Positions 8,081 to 16,534 of a stretch of 64,000 bases of DNA are shown in pieces (the first letter of the stretch is position 1; each line of letters begins with the position of its first letter). Under the pieces are notes generated by a model that was not told the DNA's origin, made no database searches, and worked only from the letters and a program-made list of their open reading frames with translations. The stretch covers positions 25,594-89,593 of the forward strand of contig JAJDVT010000084.1 of the NCBI GenBank assembly GCA_022826005.1. The letters run 5' to 3'. Source of the DNA: Gemmatimonadota bacterium. Lineage in GTDB: Bacteria > Gemmatimonadota > Gemmatimonadetes > Longimicrobiales > Gaopeijiaceae. A program made the position numbers and the translations under genes.

Positions 8081-9664
8081 ATGCGAGACTTCAACACCTC
8101 CGGTCCGGTCCGCCCCGAAGAGCACTACTGCATACCGGCGCTCGACCGGATCGACCTGCAGGAGGTCCTGGCGCTGATCGGAAGGCGGCGCTACTTCATC
8201 CTTCACGCGCCGAGGCAGACCGGTAAGACCTCCACTCTGCTGGCACTGCGCGACCTCCTGAACAGCGGATCGGTCGGAGACTACCGCTGTGTCTATGTGA
8301 ATGTCGAGCCCGGGCAGTCGGCGCGCGAGGACGTGGCTCAGGCCATGGGTGCAATTCTGGACGGATTGGCCAAGCAGCTGCGTCGCACGCTCGGCGATTC
8401 CGAGACCGCTGTGTTGGCTGAATCCATGGATACGTCGGTGCGGTCCCACAGCGTCCTTGGCAGGGCTCTCACGAGCTGGGCGGAGAATGATGCCGCGCCG
8501 GCGGTGCTTCTCATCGACGAGATCGACTCGCTGGTCGGGGACACGCTGATCTCGGTACTGCGACAGCTCCGTGCCGGCTACAGTGACCGTCCCGAAGGGT
8601 TCCCCCAGAGCGTGGTCCTGAGCGGCGTCCGCGACGTGCGGGACTATCGTATTCGGGCCAGTTCCGAGAAAGATCTCGTGGCTGGCGGCAGCGCCTTCAA
8701 CATCAAGGCGAAGTCGCTCAGGCTGGGCGACTTCGACAGAGACGAGGTCACCACCCTGCTCGGGCAACATACCGCTGCGACCGGACAGGAGTTCGCACCC
8801 CAGGCCGTGGCCGCCGTGTGGGAACAGACCCGGGGGCAGCCGTGGCTGGTCAATGCCCTGGCGCAGGAGATGTGCTTCGAGTACGTCGGCAGACCGCGCA
8901 CCATCGGGCGGCCCGTCAACATCGACGATGTCTTCGAAGCCCGGGAGACGCTGATCAGGCGGCGCGAGACACACATCGACCAGTTGGCGGACAAGCTCCA
9001 GGAACCGCGCGTGCGCCGCGTGATCGAACCGTTGCTGAGCGGCGGGACCGCAAACCACGCGGCCCGGGATCTCGAGTACGCGCGCGATCTCGGGCTGGTC
9101 GCGCTTGACTCGCCACTCAGGATTGCCAACCCCATCTACACAGAGGTCGTGCCGCGCGAACTCACCTCGGTATTGCAGGACGACATTCGCCAGGAGGCCG
9201 CGTGGTATGTCCGCCGCGATGGCGGCCTCGACATGAACAGGTTGCTCACCGCGTTCCAGGAGTTCTTTCGGGAGAACTCGGAGCACTGGATCCAAAGGGC
9301 GCAGTACACCGAAGCCGGGCCGCAGCTCGTGCTGCAGGCGTTTCTGCACAGGGTGGTGAACGCGACGGGAAGGATCGAACGGGAGTACGCACTGGGAAGC
9401 CGCCGGGTCGATCTGCTGGTCGTCTGGCCCGCCGGGCAGGGCCGCCAGGAGCGGTTCGTCGTGGAGTGCAAGCTGCTGCGGAGCGGTCGCGGTCGGACCA
9501 TGGAGAAGGGCCTGGAACAGACGGCCGCCTACATGGACCTGTCAGGAACCGACAAGGGGCACCTGATCATCTTCGACATGCGGGAGGGGAGCAGCTGGGA
9601 CGAGCGCGTGTTTCGGGAGGAGCACACGCACGACGGGAAGCGGATCACGGTGTGGGGGGCGTGA
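8081..9664 (+). CDS. AAA ATPase with C-terminal PD-(D/E)XK-like nuclease domain
   Basis: A 527-residue cytoplasmic protein. Walker A is APRQTGKT at residues 43-50 and Walker B is VLLIDEID at about 142-149, followed by a winged-helix-like middle part. The C-terminus has an RRVDLLVV strand and a later FVVECKL strand, the D...ExK pattern of PD-(D/E)XK nucleases. This architecture occurs in the 'AAA-like/PDDEXK' group, some of which sit with mobile or defence genes; no function is proven. The ATG at 8081 starts the conserved part; the frame is open further upstream without a convincing start. It converges on the SDR at 9674 with 9 bp between stops. Confidence 0.8.
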   Translation: MRDFNTSGPVRPEEHYCIPALDRIDLQEVLALIGRRRYFILHAPRQTGKTSTLLALRDLLNSGSVGDYRCVYVNVEPGQSAREDVAQAMGAILDGLAKQLRRTLGDSETAVLAESMDTSVRSHSVLGRALTSWAENDAAPAVLLIDEIDSLVGDTLISVLRQLRAGYSDRPEGFPQSVVLSGVRDVRDYRIRASSEKDLVAGGSAFNIKAKSLRLGDFDRDEVTTLLGQHTAATGQEFAPQAVAAVWEQTRGQPWLVNALAQEMCFEYVGRPRTIGRPVNIDDVFEARETLIRRRETHIDQLADKLQEPRVRRVIEPLLSGGTANHAARDLEYARDLGLVALDSPLRIANPIYTEVVPRELTSVLQDDIRQEAAWYVRRDGGLDMNRLLTAFQEFFRENSEHWIQRAQYTEAGPQLVLQAFLHRVVNATGRIEREYALGSRRVDLLVVWPAGQGRQERFVVECKLLRSGRGRTMEKGLEQTAAYMDLSGTDKGHLIIFDMREGSSWDERVFREEHTHDGKRITVWGA

Positions 9665-9673
9665 GGCCGCAAG

Positions 9674-10450
9674 TCACACCAGCGACCGCCCCTGCCCCCC
9701 ATCCGCCGCGATACACGCCCCCGTGATCAGGCTCGCGCGCTCCGACGCCAGGAACGCCACCACGTCCCCCACCTCCTCCCCCCGCCCGAACCGCCCGAGA
9801 GGCAGGTTGGCCTTCACGAAGGCGCGCATTCCTTCCGGGTCGGCCTGCACGCGCTTGTCCCAGTTGCCACCCGGAAACTGGATAGATCCCGGCGCGACGC
9901 AGTTCACGCGGATGCCTTCCGGCGCGAGCTCCAGCGCCATGATTCCGGCCGCCGAGATCAGCGCCGACTTGGTCGTGTTGTAGATCGAGAGCCCCGGCCC
10001 GCCCTTTTCGCGCCCGAAGACCGATGAGATGAAGATGATCGAGCCGCCTCGGCCCGCACGCATCATCGGGATCGCCAGCCGGGCGGTTCGGAATCCCGAC
10101 AGCACGTTCAGTTGGATGATGTCCAGCCAGTCCTGGTCGCCGACCTCCTCAAAACGGCCCCGCCGGTTGCCCCCAACGTTGTTGACCAGCACGTCGAGGA
10201 CCCCGTAGCGCTCCCGCACGGCCTCGATCAGCGCCCCCGCCCCCCCCTCCTCCGCCACATCACAGCACACCGTCAGCACCTCCGCGCCATCCGCCCTCAG
10301 CGTCCCGGCGGCGGCCGCCAGCCCCTCCTCCCCCCTCGCGCAGATCGCGATCCTCGCGCCCTCGGCCGCCAGCGCACGCGCACTGTAGAAGCCGAGGCCG
10401 CGGCTGCCACCGGTGACAGCCGCGACCTTGCCCTGGAGTCCCAGATCCAT
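9674..10450 (-). CDS. SDR-family oxidoreductase (FabG-like)
   Basis: A 258-residue short-chain dehydrogenase/reductase. It shows TGGSRGLG for cofactor binding, NNVGG, a FISSV serine and the YNTTK catalytic Tyr/Lys, and ends in the usual AADGG segment. Sequence style matches 3-oxoacyl reductases and glucose/sorbosone-type dehydrogenases, so the substrate is open. The ATG at 10450 lies 3 bp after the stop of the VPS10-type gene, so the two are read together. It is not a close copy of the other SDR at 4102-4890. Confidence 0.9.
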   Translation of the reverse strand: MDLGLQGKVAAVTGGSRGLGFYSARALAAEGARIAICARGEEGLAAAAGTLRADGAEVLTVCCDVAEEGGAGALIEAVRERYGVLDVLVNNVGGNRRGRFEEVGDQDWLDIIQLNVLSGFRTARLAIPMMRAGRGGSIIFISSVFGREKGGPGLSIYNTTKSALISAAGIMALELAPEGIRVNCVAPGSIQFPGGNWDKRVQADPEGMRAFVKANLPLGRFGRGEEVGDVVAFLASERASLITGACIAADGGQGRSLV

Positions 10451-10453
10451 ATC

Positions 10454-13400
10454 TCAGCGCCCGGGGCGCGTACCCGCGCCACCGCGCCGCGCCCAACCGA
10501 GCATGGTAGCGCCCGCCGCCCGCCACGCACGCGCAACTGCCGCCTCCCCGTCCGCGCCTACCGCCGCCTCGGCCCCAGCACCCGCCCCCTCATCCGAGAT
10601 ATTCGCCCTGAGCAGCCTCTCCAGCGTCCGCACATGCCCCTGCAGGGCCGTATTCAGCTGATCATACCGCCGCACCGCGTCCTCACCCGGCTCCTGGTCG
10701 GCACGGGTCAGGTTGCCGTACAGGTACTGCAGCTGGTCGACCAGCATGGGGCGCGAGTAGCGGCGCGGTTCGGTGACCAACTCCTTCTCCACCGCCTCGA
10801 TCTCGTCGGCGAGTTCGCCGCCGCCGCGCCGCCGCGCTTCGCTGATCCGGTTCACGGCCAGCCGCGCCTCGCTGAGCGCGTCCCGCACCTCCAGCGCGAA
10901 CGCCACCTGGCGCTCCACCAGGTCCGCACCGATCCCCTCGGCCGCGACGCGCGGGTCGAGCATGACCTCGAAGGTGTGGCTCGCGCTCCATTCCCCGGCC
11001 GAGAGGCGCGCCGTGTACGTCCCCGGCGGCACCATCGGGCCACCGCGCCCCGCGGCTCCCGGGTTGGGGGCCCAGGGCCCGGGGTGGGACAGGTCCCAGG
11101 TGAAGCGGTGGGTTCCCGCTGTCGCGTCCAACCGCGGCGTCCCGAAACGCTCCAGCCGCCACTCCCGCATGCCGGGCTCGGCCGGCACGGTGTACTCACC
11201 CGGCCCCTCGCTCGAGAACGACCGGACCAGGTTCCCCTCCGCGTCCATGATGTCGAGGGTCAGCGGCCCGTCCGCGTTCTCCGCAAGCATGTAGTCGATG
11301 TTGGCCCCGGCGGGCGGGTAGCTCGGGCGTGCCTCGGAGCCGGCTCCGCGCCCCCCGAAGCCCCCACCGTAGCGCAGCCTGTAGGTGTCCTCCACCCCGT
11401 AGAAGTGTGCGCCCGCGCCCGCCACCTGCTCGTCCAGCTCGTGCAGCGGCGTGACGTTGTCCATGATCCAGAATCCCCGGCCCATCGTCGACAGCACCAG
11501 GTCACCGTGCACGAGCTTCATGTCCGTGATGGGCGTCACCGGCAGGTTGAGCTGGAAGGGCTGCCAGGAGCCGCCGTCGTCGAACGAGATGAACATCCCG
11601 AACTCGGTGCCGAGGTAGAGCAGCCCCTCGCGGTGCGGGTCCTCGCGCACGACGCGCACCGGATGGTTGCCCGGCACGCCGTTCTCGCCGGTCGTGATCC
11701 GCGTCCAGGTCTCTCCATAGTCCTCGGTGCGGTAGGTGTGCGGCGAGAAGTCGCCCATCATGTAGCGCAGGATGGCCACATAGGCCTTCGCGGGGTCATG
11801 ATGGGACACCTCGATCGTCTGCACCCGCCCGTACGGACCGATCCCCGGGGGCGTCACGTCGGTCCAGTTGGCCCCCCCGTCGCGCGTCACATGCACCGGC
11901 CCGTCGTTGGCGCCCGCCCAGATCACTCCCGGTTCAAGCACCGACTCCTGAATGTCGTAGAGCACCGCGAAGTGCTCCTCCCCGGTCACGTCGATGGTGA
12001 TCGGGTACCCCGAAATAACCTGCGTCTCCGCGGTGAACGCGGTCAGGTCCGGCGAGATCGTCTCCCACAGCTGGCCCCCGTTGGTGCTCACGTGCACGAA
12101 CTGCGAACCGTGGTAGACCTTGTCCGGGTCGTGCGGCGACACATGCACCGGCACCACGCGCTGGAAGCGGAACTCCAGGTCGCGCGGGTTGTGCCCGTAG
12201 AGGTTCCCGAAGCCGACGTAGTACTGCTGCTCCTGTCCCGTTCTGCGGTTGTAGAGCCCGAAACGGCCCTTGCAGTTGGCGTAGACGATGTCCGGATCGC
12301 CGGGCTTGGGCACCACCGGACCGGTCTCGCAGCCCCCGTGGGCCTCCCAGGCGCCCTGCGCCCCTCCGGGTACCGACCGCTCGGGCAGGCTGGGCACCGA
12401 GATGGTCGAATTGTCCTGCTGGCCCGCGTAGAGGCGGTAGGGGAAGTCGTCCGACACGTCCACCTGGTAGAGCTCGGCGGTGGGCTGGTTCAACTGCGTC
12501 GACCAGGTGTTGCCGCCGTCGATCGATACGTTGGCGCCCCCGTCGTTGGACTGGATCATGATGTCCGGGTTGTCCGGGTTGATCCACAGGTCGTGATTGT
12601 CGCCGTGGGGGGTGCGCCGCGACTGCCAGCTCACGCCGCCGTCCATGCTCATCCAGTGGCCCTCGGCCATCCCCCAGAGCCTGTCGGGATCGGTCGGATG
12701 ACCTTCCAGGTTCATGTAGTAGAAGGGCCGGTTGAGGATCGGCTGGAAGTCGGTGACCTGACGCCAGGTGGCGCCGCGGTCGTCGGAGCGGTAGACGCCG
12801 CCGGTGTCGGGGGGCGCCTCGATGAGCGCGTAGACGCGGTCGGGGTCCGCCGCGCTGACCGCGATGTCGGACTTGCCGCGCAACCCGGTGGGGAGGCCCG
12901 CCGCGGCCTGCTCCCAGCTGTCGCCGCCGTCCCGGGAGATGTAGACGCCGCCCTCCAGCCCGCCCGAGATGATCGTCCAGGGCTTGCGCTCGGCCCGCCA
13001 CATGCTCGCGTAGATCGTGTTCGGGTCGTCCGGCGCGAACTCCAGGTCGACCGCGCCGGTGCTGTCCGAGACGAAGAGGACGTTCTCCCAGCTCGCGCCG
13101 CCGTCCCGGCTGCGGTACACGCCGCGCTCCGGGTTCGGGGCGAACGGGTTGCCGATCTGAGCCACGTACACCAGGTCGGGGTTGTCGGGGTGGATGAGGA
13201 CCGCGCCGCTGTTCCCGGTGCGCTCCAGCCCGATGTGCTGCCAGGTCTCGCCGGCGTCGGTGGACTTGTAGACCCCGTCGCCGATGATCACGTTGCTGCG
13301 GAGCCCGTCGGAGCCGGTCGTCACGTAGACGACGTTCGGGTCCGACTCCGCCACCCGGATCGCGCCGATCGAGCCGGTGCCGAAGTAGCCGTCGGAGATG

Positions 13401-13678
13401 TTGCGCCAGTTGTGGCCGTAGTCGGTGGTCTTCCAGACGCCGCCGCCGGTGGCCCCCATGTAGAAGGTGGACGGGTGGCTGCGGTGGCCTGCCACGGCCG
13501 TGACGCGGCCGCCGCGCGAGGGGCCGACGTAGCGGTAGCCGAGGCTGCCGAAGAGGTCTTCCGAGAAGCGGGCGCCGCCGTTCTGGGCGTGGGCGGGGGC
13601 GGGTGGTGCGAGGGTCGCGGCGATGGTGAGGATCGCCAGCGCGGCGAGGGTGACCGGAGATGGGCGTGGCCTGGTCAT
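10454..13678 (-). CDS. Secreted VPS10/sortilin-like BNR beta-propeller protein
   Basis: A 1074-residue exported protein with a signal peptide (hydrophobic residues about 8-28, cut near AHAQ). It is filled with BNR/Asp-box repeats of the type S.DGG.SW (for example STDAGETW, SRDGGASW, SRDGGDSW, SDDRGATW), which form one or two large propellers as in sortilin/VPS10 and xyloglucanase-type proteins. After about residue 780 there is a beta-rich part and then a helical segment rich in E, R and A. No glycosidase catalytic acid can be assigned with confidence. It heads a two-gene unit with the downstream SDR. Confidence 0.85.
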   Translation of the reverse strand: MTRPRPSPVTLAALAILTIAATLAPPAPAHAQNGGARFSEDLFGSLGYRYVGPSRGGRVTAVAGHRSHPSTFYMGATGGGVWKTTDYGHNWRNISDGYFGTGSIGAIRVAESDPNVVYVTTGSDGLRSNVIIGDGVYKSTDAGETWQHIGLERTGNSGAVLIHPDNPDLVYVAQIGNPFAPNPERGVYRSRDGGASWENVLFVSDSTGAVDLEFAPDDPNTIYASMWRAERKPWTIISGGLEGGVYISRDGGDSWEQAAAGLPTGLRGKSDIAVSAADPDRVYALIEAPPDTGGVYRSDDRGATWRQVTDFQPILNRPFYYMNLEGHPTDPDRLWGMAEGHWMSMDGGVSWQSRRTPHGDNHDLWINPDNPDIMIQSNDGGANVSIDGGNTWSTQLNQPTAELYQVDVSDDFPYRLYAGQQDNSTISVPSLPERSVPGGAQGAWEAHGGCETGPVVPKPGDPDIVYANCKGRFGLYNRRTGQEQQYYVGFGNLYGHNPRDLEFRFQRVVPVHVSPHDPDKVYHGSQFVHVSTNGGQLWETISPDLTAFTAETQVISGYPITIDVTGEEHFAVLYDIQESVLEPGVIWAGANDGPVHVTRDGGANWTDVTPPGIGPYGRVQTIEVSHHDPAKAYVAILRYMMGDFSPHTYRTEDYGETWTRITTGENGVPGNHPVRVVREDPHREGLLYLGTEFGMFISFDDGGSWQPFQLNLPVTPITDMKLVHGDLVLSTMGRGFWIMDNVTPLHELDEQVAGAGAHFYGVEDTYRLRYGGGFGGRGAGSEARPSYPPAGANIDYMLAENADGPLTLDIMDAEGNLVRSFSSEGPGEYTVPAEPGMREWRLERFGTPRLDATAGTHRFTWDLSHPGPWAPNPGAAGRGGPMVPPGTYTARLSAGEWSASHTFEVMLDPRVAAEGIGADLVERQVAFALEVRDALSEARLAVNRISEARRRGGGELADEIEAVEKELVTEPRRYSRPMLVDQLQYLYGNLTRADQEPGEDAVRRYDQLNTALQGHVRTLERLLRANISDEGAGAGAEAAVGADGEAAVARAWRAAGATMLGWARRGGAGTRPGR

Positions 13679-13754
13679 TCGTGGATCTCTTCCTGCTTTG
13701 GGTGGTCTCTGCTTCTCTGACGGAGCGTTGATGCGAGCGGGCTGAAGATACTGT

Positions 13755-13892
13755 GCCGGGCGGACGTGGAACAGCGAAGGCGGGCTCTTCGAGTTCCGCT
13801 GTCGACTCGGAGGGAACCGGGACGAACCAGCCCTTCTCGGGGCAGGACAGCAGCAGGTCCACCAGCCCCGAGTTGGGCACCCGCAAGCTCAC
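13755..13892 (-). pseudogene. Possible short gene remnant between the Schlafen-like gene and the VPS10 gene
   Basis: A frame beginning at a GTG that overlaps the Schlafen-like gene's stop (GTGA) reads SGLVDLLLSCPEKGWFVPV and then SESTAEL, which looks like real protein rather than random reading. It then runs without a stop into the VPS10 region in a wrong frame. It may be the tail of a lost antitoxin or other small gene. I do not recognise the family firmly. Confidence 0.25.
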
Positions 13893-15142
13893 GCGGTCGG
13901 CTGCTGCTCGACACCCGGTCTGGCCCGCACGACGCATCGCACCCAGCTGGGTTGCACATCGAAGAACGGTTCCGGTTGCGCGTTGCGGCGCAGCGCGGTG
14001 CGGGCGATGCCGATTCCCACACCGAATCTCTGGACGATTCCCAGAACGCGCATCGACTCGGCCAGGCTTGGATTCCGGTAGTCGGCAGCCCCCGGCTGGC
14101 CGAAGTTCTCGGCCGTGACCACTCCGTACGCGCCCCCGGGGCTCAGAATCTCGACCCGGTCATCGTACCACGTGACCCGGATGGGCGCGTTGGTGGCCTC
14201 GTAGGTCCGGTGCATGACCGCGTTGTAGGCGATCTGCCGCAGCGCCGCCGCGGAATGGGTCGAGCGGCGCTCCTCGATCGGCCCCGACGTGATGTCGACC
14301 GCGGTGCGGTTGTGGGAGTCGAGCTTCCCGACGAGCTGCTCGAGCTGCGTCGACACGGGGCCCGTGCATCTCGCCTCGTCCAGCACCGGGCCCGGGAACT
14401 CGGTGCCGCCCATGCGCAGGAACTGGATGTACGCCCCGGGAATGAACTCCTGCGGGCTGCGCCCGAAGACCAGCATCCCCACAACCGTGGGCACCGGATC
14501 GTCGACCGACGCGATCATCCGGGTGGCGGCGAGACGCTCTTCGGTGGTCCGATCATTCGCGGCCAGCAACTCGGGATCGAAAGCGCGGGGCAGGTAGTCC
14601 TCCTCGAAGCGCCGAACGTCGATGTCCGTGAGCGTGGCCCGCGACACGGGACGCGCATCGAAGGGCGCGTCGCGGTGTCGCCGTCGCTCGTTCAGGATCC
14701 GTTCATCCTGTGCCGCCGCGATCGCTCGCCGCGATCCCACACGGATCCACACCTGGCCCCGCGCACGCACCGGCGGTGCGTCGGAGGGGTGGACCGTGAC
14801 CACCGCGATCTCGCCTCCCGCCAGTGTGCGCTTCGACACCGACATGACCGGCGGAGGCAGCGTGTGGCCGTCACTCCTGATGTCGGCGAGACGCTGGAGG
14901 AGTCGGTCGGTGATGGAGATGCCGGAGGGACTGCCGTCGTCGCGGGCACCCACGAAGACGACGCCCGCGCGTCCATGTCCCGGAAGATCGTTGGCGAAGG
15001 CGCAGACCGCCTGCCGGATCCGCTCAATGGGACCGTCCTTTCCGGGGGGAGCCTTCCTGAGTGATTCCTTGCGCTCCACGAGTTCGGACTCGAGGTCGGC
15101 CATCATCGCTTCGAGCTGCAGGTCCGAGTAGGGGCTGCTCAT
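13889..15142 (-). CDS. Schlafen AlbA_2 domain ATP-binding protein
   Basis: A 417-residue protein of the COG2865 type (often labelled RecG-like or putative transcriptional regulator). Residues about 15-140 are the AlbA_2/Schlafen divergent AAA domain (ELVERKESL, then FVGARDDGSPSGI). The C-terminal half has the ATPase-like ALRQIAYNAVMHRTY and VEILSPGG motifs of the HATPase_c_4 family. Such proteins are frequent in accessory islands and in some phage-defence loci. The ATG at 15142 overlaps the stop of an upstream 55-residue frame (ATGA), and a Xre/RES toxin-antitoxin pair lies just upstream. Confidence 0.85.
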   Translation of the reverse strand: MSSPYSDLQLEAMMADLESELVERKESLRKAPPGKDGPIERIRQAVCAFANDLPGHGRAGVVFVGARDDGSPSGISITDRLLQRLADIRSDGHTLPPPVMSVSKRTLAGGEIAVVTVHPSDAPPVRARGQVWIRVGSRRAIAAAQDERILNERRRHRDAPFDARPVSRATLTDIDVRRFEEDYLPRAFDPELLAANDRTTEERLAATRMIASVDDPVPTVVGMLVFGRSPQEFIPGAYIQFLRMGGTEFPGPVLDEARCTGPVSTQLEQLVGKLDSHNRTAVDITSGPIEERRSTHSAAALRQIAYNAVMHRTYEATNAPIRVTWYDDRVEILSPGGAYGVVTAENFGQPGAADYRNPSLAESMRVLGIVQRFGVGIGIARTALRRNAQPEPFFDVQPSWVRCVVRARPGVEQQPTA

Positions 15143-15306
15143 GATCGCCTCAGCCTTCTGTCCTGGGAGAACCGCTCCTGATACAGCGGGTCCAAACGGA
15201 AACAGGGGGCCCTCGTGAGCCGCTCAAAGAGACGCCCTTTCCGGGCCTCGGTTTCGGAAATCGAACGGATTTGGTCGAGGGCTCGCTGGAATCCGTTCTC
15301 GGTCAT
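15139..15306 (-). pseudogene. Truncated N-terminus of a DEAD/DEAH 'type ISP' helicase
   Basis: A 55-residue frame with the pattern ALDQIRSISETEARKG, LFERL, DPLYQERFS. That resembles the first 40-50 residues of large DEAD/DEAH helicase or type ISP restriction-modification proteins, which are normally over 800 residues. The reading ends at a stop shared (ATGA) with the start of the Schlafen-like gene. I infer a deletion removed the rest of the helicase. It could still be translated as a short leader coupled to the next gene. Confidence 0.5.
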
Positions 15307-15424
15307 TGTGGGATGCGCTCCGGTGCGAAGGGTGTCGCTTGAGCCGTAAACCGGTGGTTCAAGATACTACTCGGACTTCACCGGTCCCAAATGGCCGTAC
15401 AACCCCAGGACTCGACAGCTCAAG

Positions 15425-15988
15425 TCAGGTCGCCAACCTCATCCCGAGCGCCTCGACCGCCTCGCGGAGCGCGGAGGTGTCGCGCGAGATGACCTCCGGT
15501 TCGGAGAAGTGGACCCCGTGCCGCGTACGCTTCGTGAAGAGGACCACGCCATGCCAGTCGCTCCACAAGCTCGACCACCAGCGGAGGCCCGTGTGGCCGC
15601 GGTCCCAGGCCAACGCGGCGATGGGCTGGGTGGTGCGGCGGTGCCGCGACGCGATTCGGTCCGGATTCAGGCGCCGGCGGTGCAAGGTGCGCGGGTCACA
15701 GAGGTCCAGCAGTCCCGAAGCTTCGTCCGGATCCAGTCGCACCCTGACCAGCGCCAGCGGGCGTCCGGCGCGGCGCAGGTGGTGTTTGCGCAGGGGGCGA
15801 TTGCGCCACGGCTGAATGGCCTCGGCGATCGCGTACTCCGGTGACTCGGCCACGTAGAGCACGGGCGAACAGGCCACGGGCAGGTCGAAACGGCCGCGGC
15901 CGGTAGCCGGAGGGATGTAGGACGGAGAAAACAGGTTTCCCTCGTTGACATCGGGGTCCCAGGGAAACACGCGCCAGAAGAGGGCCAA
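15425..15988 (-). CDS. RES-domain toxin
   Basis: A 187-residue RES-domain protein, the toxin half of a type II system whose characterised members degrade or modify NAD+. The N-terminal FWRVFPW and GNLFSPSYIPP, the GRGRFDLP segment carrying the Arg, and YVAESPEYAIAEAI carrying Glu and Ser/Ala positions fit the family. The length is typical. The start is a TTG at 15988 with no clear ribosome site; a GTG four codons later is possible. The antitoxin gene lies 15 bp upstream in the same direction. Confidence 0.85.
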   Translation of the reverse strand: MALFWRVFPWDPDVNEGNLFSPSYIPPATGRGRFDLPVACSPVLYVAESPEYAIAEAIQPWRNRPLRKHHLRRAGRPLALVRVRLDPDEASGLLDLCDPRTLHRRRLNPDRIASRHRRTTQPIAALAWDRGHTGLRWWSSLWSDWHGVVLFTKRTRHGVHFSEPEVISRDTSALREAVEALGMRLAT

Positions 15989-16003
15989 GGTCAGCGTTAC
16001 CGA

Positions 16004-16378
16004 TCAGGCGAAGACACCGGTCTTCATTGCCTCCACCGCTCCGACCACCTCCGCCAGGCGGCTGTGCTGGATGAAGTACGAAGGCGTGGCGCCATCGAGG
16101 TGGGCATTGGCTCCGGTGAGCCACTCCTCGACGATGTCGGCGTCCAGCCACCGGAGCAGCATCTCGACAACCAGGGCCAGTCCGGCCAGCCGGTCGGCGT
16201 TCGACCGGTCGGGGCGCTGGCCCTGACGCCAGCGCGACACCTGGGAATTGGAGACCCCCAGTACATCCGCGATGCAGCGGTCGGAGCTTACCCCGGCACG
16301 AATCATCTTCAGATGACTCTGGGCTCTGGCGGTGCGGCGATCGAGTGACTGCACGGTGGCGGCGGCGGGTTGGCTCAT
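16004..16378 (-). CDS. Xre/MbcA/ParS-type antitoxin
   Basis: A 124-residue partner of the RES toxin. The middle has a helix-turn-helix, DVLGVSNSQVSRWRQG, followed by an MbcA/ParS C-terminal toxin-binding part with WLTGANAHLDGATPSYFI and the AEVVGAVE helix. This order (HTH antitoxin first, RES toxin second) is the standard arrangement, and the antitoxin normally represses its own promoter, which would lie in the 156 bp upstream. I placed the start at ATG 16378; the frame extends 25 codons further but those residues look non-homologous. Confidence 0.85.
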   Translation of the reverse strand: MSQPAAATVQSLDRRTARAQSHLKMIRAGVSSDRCIADVLGVSNSQVSRWRQGQRPDRSNADRLAGLALVVEMLLRWLDADIVEEWLTGANAHLDGATPSYFIQHSRLAEVVGAVEAMKTGVFA

Positions 16379-16534
16379 GAAGGAAATGTAGCGGTGGCCG
16401 GCTGGGACGCGCAACGAAAAACGATGCGCGTCCTCCAAAAATCCCCCACACAAGCACTACACGCATCAGAATCTGTTGCGTACACCCATCTGCGCGAAGA
16501 GCCCCCACGTCACCGCAGCCCCCGGGTGGGCCCC

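Noticed and set aside
10112..13720. A 1202-codon open frame on the plus strand opposite the VPS10-type gene
   Set aside because: Its protein is His/Arg/Val-rich low-grade reading typical of the antisense of a GC-rich gene; the minus strand carries the clear BNR repeats and a signal peptide.
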